A stretch of DNA of 9,688 bases from Terriglobia bacterium (GTDB taxonomy: Bacteria; Acidobacteriota; Terriglobia; UBA7540): assembly GCA_030040515.1 (NCBI GenBank), contig JASHTO010000042.1, forward strand, positions 1-9,688, read 5' to 3'. This document shows positions 1 to 6,800 of the stretch, one piece after another. The notes under the pieces are model-generated. The model made no database searches, had not been told where the DNA came from, and saw only the letters and a list, made by a program, of their open reading frames with translations. Numbering within the stretch: position 1 is the first letter of the stretch; every line of letters starts with the position of its first letter. The position numbers and the translations under genes were made by a program.

Positions 1-76
<76 letters not shown>

Positions 77-182
77 ATCAAAGACTTACGGACAACTCCT
101 CTGCCGGTGTTGCGGAATTTGTAGCAGGATGCGATGCCGGTAGCTCTGATCTTCCGCCCTCCGACAGCCGGTTCAAGGCCTT

Positions 183-605
183 CTAGTTGAGCGCCTCCAA
201 GCGTTCAACGGCTCTTTCGAGAGCTCCCGGCGCGGGGCGGACATACCGCTGACGGATTGTCACGCTCGAACGCCCCATAGACCGCATGAACGAGAAGGCA
301 TCCGCCCCACCTTCGCCAAACCGTGTCCCGTAAGTGTGTCGCAAAGAGTGTAACACAAACTCGTCGGACATCTTCAAAGCTTCCCGCCGTTCTTGGTGGA
401 AGTTGTCAAGAGAACTCCTGAGCATCGAGCGCGCCCCGTCCTCTAAATCGAAGATGCATAGACCGCAGTAGATCGCCAGAAAGATTGCCGCGCCCGAATC
501 TTCCCCATGGCCGACTTTAGCGTGAAAAAGGGCAACCCACATGGTGGGGCCGGTGGAAATGACCACGATCAAAAATGCAGTGACCGGAATATTCTGCCGA
601 ACCAA
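183..605 (-). pseudogene. Decayed tyrosine recombinase/phage integrase, C-terminal catalytic remnant
   Basis: The 140-codon frame begins at a TTG (605-603) and has an in-frame stop upstream at 653-651. Residues about 66-140 match the C-terminal half of tyrosine recombinases. They contain the box II motif HSLRH (H86, R89), then TYGTR, then MGRSSV, then QRYV with the presumed nucleophile Y121. The second conserved histidine, usually MGHSSV, is Arg at 112. Residues 1-60 are hydrophobic and do not look like an integrase: the core-binding domain and the first catalytic Arg/Lys region are missing. Family members are normally about 300-400 residues, so this is a 5'-truncated and probably inactive gene, perhaps fused to unrelated sequence. 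After the TAG (185-183) the same frame stays open for 34 codons to a TGA at 80-78. The neighbouring tRNA-Lys fits a former integration locus, although the integrase lies on the tRNA's 5' side rather than the usual 3' side. Confidence 0.75.
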
Positions 606-751
606 GATGTCAGAAATGGTTTGAACGTTCTCAACCTCCAGGCTTCTTGACTAGCCTTGTAACACTCTCGGGGATTCCCGAAAGGTGAGGCCATCGAATT
701 ACGGGTAACCAACCTCATGAAACGCGAAATTCATGATGGCGCGCGCAGTCG
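606..751. other. Intergenic gap with two small inverted repeats
   Basis: This gap lies downstream of the winged-helix/TPR gene and upstream of the integrase remnant. It holds a 5-bp stem TCGGG/CCCGA with a 4-nt loop (668-681) and an AT-rich 7-bp inverted repeat TCATGAA/TTCATGA with an 8-nt spacer (715-721 and 730-736). The second sits 16 bp past the regulator's stop codon. Neither is followed by a T run on the minus strand, so a Rho-independent terminator is not supported. No coding sequence is recognised here. Confidence 0.4.
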
Positions 752-3100
752 CTAGTGCTCGGGGCAATTTCTCCGCGCCCGATTCCCTCTTGCCGTTAAC
801 GGCAGCTTGGCAAATTCCGCCTTTGCCTGATTGAGAATGGGGATGCCGGGGTCGGCGTCTTTCCAGAGGGTGAAGAATTCCTGATAGGCTTTGCGCGCCT
901 CTTCCGGACGCTGGTTCTGCATTTGCGCCCGCGCGTATTGGAGGTGTGCAAGCGGCGCCAGGGGGAAATTCACAATCACTCCGCGATGGTCGAAAAACTT
1001 TTGAAATTCCGCGGCGGCCTGCGCTGCCTGGCCGGATTTCAGGTACGCGAGGCCGCGCATGTAGACGGGATACATCGTTCCCAGTTGAAAAATTTCCGTC
1101 GAACCGAGTTCGTAGGTTGTGCTCGGCCGCAATCCTTCGATGGCTCGCGTCGGATTTTCCTGCTTCAGATCCAGTGCGGCGCGAATGGTGGGCAGCCAGT
1201 AAGACTGGATTAGGGTATGAGCGGGGAATTCCCGGTCGAGCGCATCGGCGAAGCTCCGCGCGCGGGCTGAGTCACCGGCGCGCGCCAGGACAAGCGCGGC
1301 CATCAGCTTCACATTCGACTCCGAAGCCAGGCTCAGCGCCTGCCCGACGGCGCTGCGCGCCTGATCCGGGTAACCGAATTCGGCAAGGCGCAACGCCTCA
1401 TTCATTTTCCAGAGGGCGGCCGTTTCCGCGGCGCCATTGCGCTTGGCGGATTCCACGGCGCGTTGCGAAAAATCATGCGCCGCGGCCAAACGTCCGGAAT
1501 AGGCGGCCGTATCGGACTGGGCGGAGAGCAGCCAGTCTTCGGCGCCGGGTTTACTGAAGGCCCAAGCCACCTGCTCCTGCATTGCTGCCTGATCGTTTTC
1601 GAGGAAAGCTACGTCATACCGGGCGGAGCGCAGCACAACCCCGTCCACGCCGCGCGAGATGGCCTGCTGAAACACCGCGCGGGCGTCATCCAGGCGGCCA
1701 AGGTTCAAATAATCCTCTTCGAGATTACCCATAAAGGTTGGGAAATCGGGCGAGAGCTGGAGCGCCTGGAGGTTCAAGGCGACCGCCTTTTCGTAGAATC
1801 CCATGTTTGCGTAGTTGTTGGCCAGATTGCCGTAGGGAGTAAAATCCCGGGGATAATCCTGAATCCATTGCGTATAGATCTGGTCGGCCTTTTCGCTGCC
1901 GCCGAATCCTTGAAAGTAATGTGCCTCAATGTAGAAGCGCTCGCTGGCACTCACCCGCTCGCGCAGATCATAGGCGCGCTTGTAACTTTCCATAGCCAGG
2001 CCATGCTGGCCGAAATTGTCGTAGCGGGCGCCCAGCCCGGCCCAGGCGAGGGCGAAATTGGGATCGAGTTGAACCGCCTTTTGAAGATAGGCAAGGGCTT
2101 CCGGCCGGGCCGTGGCGCGCGCGGCGGAGTAGGCCTTGAGAGCCTCGAGCGAGGATGTGGTGGCTTCCGGCAAAGGCGTGTTGTAACGGCTTATCGACGC
2201 CAGGGATTCCCCCAGGCTCTGGCGTAACTGATTGCCGGCTCGTTGCAAGGCGTACAGAATTCTATCGGAATTTTCCGCCTCTTCCTGCGCGCTGGCCAGG
2301 GTGTCTCCGCTCTGGCAGTCGACCGCGCGGAGTCCCAGAAAGTAATGCGTGCCGATTTCTGCGATCGTTCCGCCCACCATGGCTTTGTTGTTCGTGCGCA
2401 GGCAAACCTCGCGGGCGATGTCGGGTGTCAATTTCTCGCCGCTCCGGTTCATCATTTTGACGGTCTGGGCGACACGGTCGTGGGAAAGGACGTTCAGGTA
2501 AGGTGATTGCTCGAGGTGGATGGCGAGAGCCTCATTCAGGACTCCATCGTAAGCCGGATTGCCAGTCGTGTTTATGAATTCCGTCAGGACCACCGTGTCC
2601 TTTTCGACAAACCGGTGCGCGGCACGCTCCCGGACGACGTACGCGGTTACCCCCACGGCGACCAGCAGGCAGGCGGCGATCAAGCCCCAAGCAACTCGCC
2701 GGCGGGATACAAACTTTAGGGGGGCGGTTTGAGGTCTCGTACCAGGTTGAACGCTATCCCCCAGGCCCTCCACCAGTGCGATGAAGCGATAACCGCTGCG
2801 GGGGACGGTTTCCACATAACGCGGCGTCTGCGCCTCATCTCCGAGCACGGCACGAATCTGCCGAATGCAGTAGTTCAGCCCTTGCTCGAAATCCACGAAG
2901 GTCTGCTCACCCCATAATGCGCGGCGCAACTCCTCCCGTGTAACCACCTGACCCTGATGGGAAACCAATACCGTAAGCACCTTCAAAGGCTGAGGCTGGA
3001 TGCGAACTACAACGCCCGCCCTGCGAAGCTGCGGTGCTTCAGGGTTTAACTCGAAGACGCCGAACCTTAGGATCTTGCCTACACGGGGTGGAGAACCCAT
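752..3100 (-). CDS. Membrane-anchored winged-helix (OmpR/CadC-type) regulator with TPR sensor domain
   Basis: This 782-residue protein probably senses a signal in the periplasm and binds DNA from the membrane, by analogy with CadC/ToxR-type one-component regulators. Residues 11-108 form an OmpR/PhoB-type winged helix: FGVFELNP, then LRRAGVVVRIQPQPLKVL, then VVTREELRRALWG, ending with the wing YVETVPRSGYRF. A single TM segment spans about 135-156, preceded by SRRR, which would keep the N-terminus cytoplasmic. Residues 166-300 (VVLTEFINTTGNPAYDG... to LRQSLGES) resemble the TolB-N/FlgO-like region found before the TPRs of many acidobacterial Ser/Thr kinases. Residues about 318-775 hold multiple TPRs, such as AYLQKAVQLDPNFALAW and YEKAVALNLQALQLSPD, and end in the family-typical FTLWKDADPGIPILNQAKAE. 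No kinase domain is present. The ATG at 3100 is supported by GGAGGA (3113-3108) seven bases upstream and by an extended -10 at 3138-3130. It is divergent from the zinc-ribbon gene. Its targets are unknown. Confidence 0.9.
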   Translation of the reverse strand: MGSPPRVGKILRFGVFELNPEAPQLRRAGVVVRIQPQPLKVLTVLVSHQGQVVTREELRRALWGEQTFVDFEQGLNYCIRQIRAVLGDEAQTPRYVETVPRSGYRFIALVEGLGDSVQPGTRPQTAPLKFVSRRRVAWGLIAACLLVAVGVTAYVVRERAAHRFVEKDTVVLTEFINTTGNPAYDGVLNEALAIHLEQSPYLNVLSHDRVAQTVKMMNRSGEKLTPDIAREVCLRTNNKAMVGGTIAEIGTHYFLGLRAVDCQSGDTLASAQEEAENSDRILYALQRAGNQLRQSLGESLASISRYNTPLPEATTSSLEALKAYSAARATARPEALAYLQKAVQLDPNFALAWAGLGARYDNFGQHGLAMESYKRAYDLRERVSASERFYIEAHYFQGFGGSEKADQIYTQWIQDYPRDFTPYGNLANNYANMGFYEKAVALNLQALQLSPDFPTFMGNLEEDYLNLGRLDDARAVFQQAISRGVDGVVLRSARYDVAFLENDQAAMQEQVAWAFSKPGAEDWLLSAQSDTAAYSGRLAAAHDFSQRAVESAKRNGAAETAALWKMNEALRLAEFGYPDQARSAVGQALSLASESNVKLMAALVLARAGDSARARSFADALDREFPAHTLIQSYWLPTIRAALDLKQENPTRAIEGLRPSTTYELGSTEIFQLGTMYPVYMRGLAYLKSGQAAQAAAEFQKFFDHRGVIVNFPLAPLAHLQYARAQMQNQRPEEARKAYQEFFTLWKDADPGIPILNQAKAEFAKLPLTARGNRARRNCPEH

Positions 3101-3129
3101 CCGCGCGTCCTCCGGATTTCGTTTTCGGG

Positions 3130-3138
3130 ATTATACCA
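3130..3138 (-). promoter_or_regulatory. Extended -10 promoter of the winged-helix/TPR gene
   Basis: On the minus strand the sequence reads TGGTATAAT: a perfect TATAAT with the TGn extension. It lies 29 bp upstream of the ATG at 3100, which predicts a leader of about 20-25 nt that still contains the GGAGGA ribosome site. No good -35 hexamer is seen 16-18 bp further upstream (the best is a weak TTTGCG-like match), as is usual for extended -10 promoters. Confidence 0.6.
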
Positions 3139-3231
3139 TTCAGACCCGTTGCGCAAAGGTCCTCATCTCAAAGCGCAAGCAGCGAAGATTCAATCAGATG
3201 CGCCCTCAGGCGGAATTCAGCCAAAACTCGT

Positions 3232-3260
3232 TTGACTCATGGGTTCCCCTTGCGCAACAT
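3232..3260 (+). promoter_or_regulatory. Possible sigma70-type promoter for the zinc-ribbon gene
   Basis: TTGACT (3232-3237, five of six matches to TTGACA) is followed after 17 bp by CAACAT (3255-3260, only three of six matches to TATAAT). The spacing and the distance of about 30 bp to the ATG at 3289 are right, but the -10 is poor. This is a candidate only. Confidence 0.3.
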
Positions 3261-3288
3261 CGCGACGACTTGAGGGGAGCTTCGAGTT

Positions 3289-3753
3289 ATGCAATGCGAA
3301 TATTGCGGCGTGGATTTGATCTCGGGAGCGGCGTTCTGCGCAAGTTGCGGAAGGCCGACGCGGTCGGATGGGGGTTCTGGTACCTATGGCACCGGGCCCG
3401 TGGCCACCGTCGGGAACGCTCTGCAAGCCAACGTCGCCGGCTCGCTATGTTACTTGCTCGGATTCTTGACCGGCATATTCTTTCTGGTCACCGATCCCTA
3501 CAAGCGCGACCACTTTGTACGCTTCCACGCCCTCCAGGCCATCTTCTTGAGCGTGGTCTGCGTTGCAGCCTTCTTCATCCTTTTTATCGTTCTGGAAGTC
3601 GTACCCGGATTCCTCCGGCACATGGTTTGGCTGCTTTATCCGGTTCTCGGCGTGGGCATTTTCCTGCTTTGGCTCGTGCTGATGCACAAAGCACGTAAAC
3701 GCGAGCCGTTCCATCTCCCTGTCATCGGCGATTTGGCCGCGAGGCAGGCCTAG
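3289..3753 (+). CDS. Zinc-ribbon DUF4870/Tic20-like small membrane protein
   Basis: This 154-residue protein starts with a zinc ribbon: CEYC (C3, C6) and CASC (C17, C20) with an 11-residue gap. A Gly/Ser/Thr-rich linker follows at about 24-42. The membrane domain has three hydrophobic segments at about 48-67, 82-104 and 112-133. The signature DHFVRFHALQAIFL (residues 74-87) and the ending PFHLPVIGDLA are typical of the DUF4870/Tic20-like family, whose bacterial function is not established. The ribbon presumably faces the cytoplasm. GAGGGGAG (3272-3279) lies nine bases before the ATG and supports this start. The gene is divergent from the winged-helix/TPR gene and 70 bp upstream of the giant secreted-protein gene on the same strand, so it could be cotranscribed with the latter. 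No enzymatic residues are evident. Confidence 0.85.
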   Translation: MQCEYCGVDLISGAAFCASCGRPTRSDGGSGTYGTGPVATVGNALQANVAGSLCYLLGFLTGIFFLVTDPYKRDHFVRFHALQAIFLSVVCVAAFFILFIVLEVVPGFLRHMVWLLYPVLGVGIFLLWLVLMHKARKREPFHLPVIGDLAARQA

Positions 3754-3793
3754 CCAAAGGGGAATTCGTTCGGGAATAAGAATCGTAACGGTC

Positions 3794-3806
3794 GCGCATC
3801 ATGCGC
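3794..3806. promoter_or_regulatory. Short dyad GCGCAT-C-ATGCGC in the leader of the giant gene
   Basis: A perfect 6-bp inverted repeat around a single central base lies 17 bp before the ATG at 3824 and just ahead of its ribosome site (AAGGAG, 3812-3817). The central spacer is too short for a stable hairpin, so if it means anything it is a protein-binding dyad. It may be chance in GC-rich DNA. Confidence 0.2.
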
Positions 3807-3823
3807 CCTCGAAGGAGAAGTTT

Positions 3824-6800
3824 ATGAGCCCGAATAAGAAGCACTCGGCAAGGGGCAGGTTCCGGCTAGTCTTCCTGATCGCAGCCCTGCTTGCGCTGCG
3901 GCCGGGCGGCGCGGGGGCGAATGCTCAATCGCCATCTCCCTCGCCAGTTCCTGTGGCCAATCCCACCGCAAGGTCTGCGGTTGTATTAACTCCTTCGAAG
4001 CTGTCTTTCGGAAGCCAGGCCGTAAACCAGACAAGCGCTGCGCTGGGCACCGCCGTGAAGAATAGTGGAGCAACACCGTGGAGCATCAGCATTGCCATTG
4101 ACGGTGGAAATGCTCCGGGCGATTACGTTGCGGGTGGAAACTGCCCCATTTCTCCGAACACGTTGGGTTCGGGCGAGAGTTGCCGCATCACGGTGACCTT
4201 CACGCCCTCGGCGCTGGGCCAGCGCACTGCCACGCTCACCGTTAAAACCACAGACCACGAAGTGCCACAAAGCCTCCCTCTGGAGGGTAAAGGTATTGAG
4301 CCGGCGGACCTTACACCGGCTCCGGCAGAAATCGCTGAGACAGCATCGAGCATTCCCGGAACGATCGCGGGCAATCCCCGGACGGCTGGACCGGTGCCAG
4401 TGGAAGCGGCGCCCAGTCAGAAGTTGTCGCGCGGTCGGGTAACGATTCCCAGCGGCAGAGCCGGAAACGGCTTGTTACCCGTCACCCTAGCTCCGCTGAG
4501 CAGCTCGGGAACAGCCCTCGGACTGGTTTCGATTGTCGTGACGCCCGCGAACCCTTCCCTCGTGGCGGGGAACACGCAACAGTTCACCGCCACCGGCGTT
4601 TACAGCGACGGCACGACGGTGAATCTGACCGGTTCGGTGGGTTGGGGGTCGTCGGCAACAAGCATAGCCTCAATGAATGGCGCGGGTTTGGCCGCTGGAC
4701 TGGCGCCGGGCAGCGCGGTGATCACCGCCAGCTTCGCCGCAGCCGCTTCCCCGCCGGCCGCCAAGGCGGACAGCGTGACCGTAAGCGCCCCACCCATCGT
4801 GGTCAGCCCGCCGAGCGTGCTGGAAGGCTCAACAACACTGACCGTCACCTCTCCGGCCGGCGCCACCTTTACATCCACCGGCAATTTGAATACCGCGCGC
4901 GCGGGCCAAACCGCGACGCTGCTCGACAACGGCCAGGTGCTGGTGGCCGGCGGCGCGATCGACGCCAACCTCGACCCCACCGCCGCCGCCGAGCTCTATG
5001 ACCCTACGCTAGGCACATTCACCACCACCGGCAACATGAACACGCCGCGCTATTTTTTCACCGCCACGCTGCTGAACAACGGTTTGGTGCTGGTGGCGGG
5101 CGGCCTGGGACCCGGGGGAAACTCGGCTGAGCCCACCAACAGCGCGGAGTTATACAACCCCGCCACGGGAACCTTTAATTTTACCGGCAATCTTAATACC
5201 GCGCGCGCCCTGCACACCGCCACGCTGCTTCCCGACGGCCAGGTGCTGATCGTGGGCGGCTCGGGCGGCGACGGCACGCCTGTGAGTACGGCAGAGATTT
5301 ACGATCCCCTCTCCGGGTCATTCACCCCGCTTGATTTCTACTTAAATTACGCGCGCTACGCTCACACTGCCACGCTGCTCCCCACGGGCATGGTGTTGAT
5401 CGCGGGCGGCTACAATGACGGCGCCCTGAACACGGCGGAATTGTACGACCCCGCCGCGCGGGCCTTCACCTACACCACCAACCCGAGCACCGGATCCCAG
5501 ACCATCCTGAACGCCGCACGCTACTATCACACGGCCACGCTGCTCAACGACGGCCAGGTGCTGCTGGTGGGCGGAGTGGGCCAGAGCACCACCACGGACC
5601 TTGCCAGCGCGGAGCTTTACAATCCCGCCACCGAGACGTTTACCTACACGGGCAGCCTGGCCACGCTGATTCCCACGGGTCTCGACTCGCAAACCGCCAC
5701 GCTGTTGAACAATGGTCTGGTGCTGGTGGCGGGCGGCGAGGACTTCAATCAGAACCCGCTCGCGAGCGCCAGCCTCTACAATCCCGCCACCGGGACATTT
5801 ACCGCCACAGGCAATTTGAAGGTCGCGGTCGACATCCAGACCGCCACGCTGCTGAATAACGGGACGGTGCTGATTACCGGAGGCTTCAGCGACGCGAGCG
5901 GCGGCGTCACGGCCGGCGCCGAGTTCTATACTCCCGTCACGCTGACCCCGCCGAATCTCGCTTCTATCTCGCTCGCTCCAGCCGCCCCCACCATTCCTCT
6001 GGGCGGCGGAATACGCTTCACGGCCACGGGAACCTTCAGCGGTGGCGATGCGGAGCAGCTTAATGAAGTCACCTGGACTTCTTCCAACCCCGGAGTGGTG
6101 AGCGTCAGCAACGATGCCAGCAATTCCGGCGAGGCGTGGGCCGCAGGAACGGGCAGCACCACGATCACCGCCTGCGCGGGCGCGGTGTGCGGCTCCACCA
6201 CGGCCGCCGTGGGCTCCCCCGGACCCAGCTCGATTACCGGCACGGGCGCATTCAACGTGACCGGCGCCATGGTCTACGGGCGCGTGGAGCACACCGCCAC
6301 CCTGCTCCCCAACGGCCAGGTGTTATTGGCGGGCGGCGTCAGCTACTCCTATGGCTTCCTCTCGAGCGCCGAGTTGTTTGATCCCAACGCCGGCACCTTT
6401 ACCTCCACCGGCAACCTTATCACCGCGCGCGAAGCTCACACGGCGAAGTTATTGAACAATGGTTTGATTTTGATGGCGGGTGGGTACGGGCCGACGGGTT
6501 ATCTGGACAGCGCCGAGCTGTACAATCCTGCCACCGGGACGTTTTCCCCAACCGGCAACCTGAATGTGGCGCGCTACTCACACACGGCCACATTGCTTCC
6601 CGACGGCCAGGTGTTGATTGCCGGCGGCTCGGGCCTGGACGGTATCTTGACGAGCGCCGAACTGTACGATCCCGTCACCGGCACCTTCACGCTTACGGGC
6701 AACCTGAGCGATGCCCGCCTGTATCACACGGCGACATTGTTGAACAACGGCCAGGTGCTCATTGCGGGCGGGGTCAGCGACGATGGCCTCGTCGAACCCG

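Noticed and set aside
660..700. Possible second att site (a partial copy of the tRNA-Lys 3' end) near GGTGAGGCC
   Set aside because: Only scattered short matches to the tRNA sequence GGTGAGCCGTGAGGGAAT exist, with no continuous block. This does not support a direct repeat.
946..2227. Plus-strand frames of 203 and 254 codons opposite the winged-helix/TPR gene
   Set aside because: The minus-strand gene has recognisable winged-helix, TM and TPR domains across the whole region. The opposite frames have no recognisable motifs.
3000..3698. 232-codon plus-strand frame overlapping the divergent region and the zinc-ribbon gene
   Set aside because: It crosses the promoter region and the start of the winged-helix gene, and overlaps the zinc-ribbon/DUF4870 frame, which has a good ribosome site and family signatures.
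5342..6292. Long minus-strand open frame (316 codons) inside the giant gene
   Set aside because: It is antisense to the kelch repeats. The Gly/Arg-rich, repetitive product and the similar frames antisense to other blades (6578-7015, 7667-8191) follow from codon bias in a GC-rich repeated gene. It has no ribosome site.
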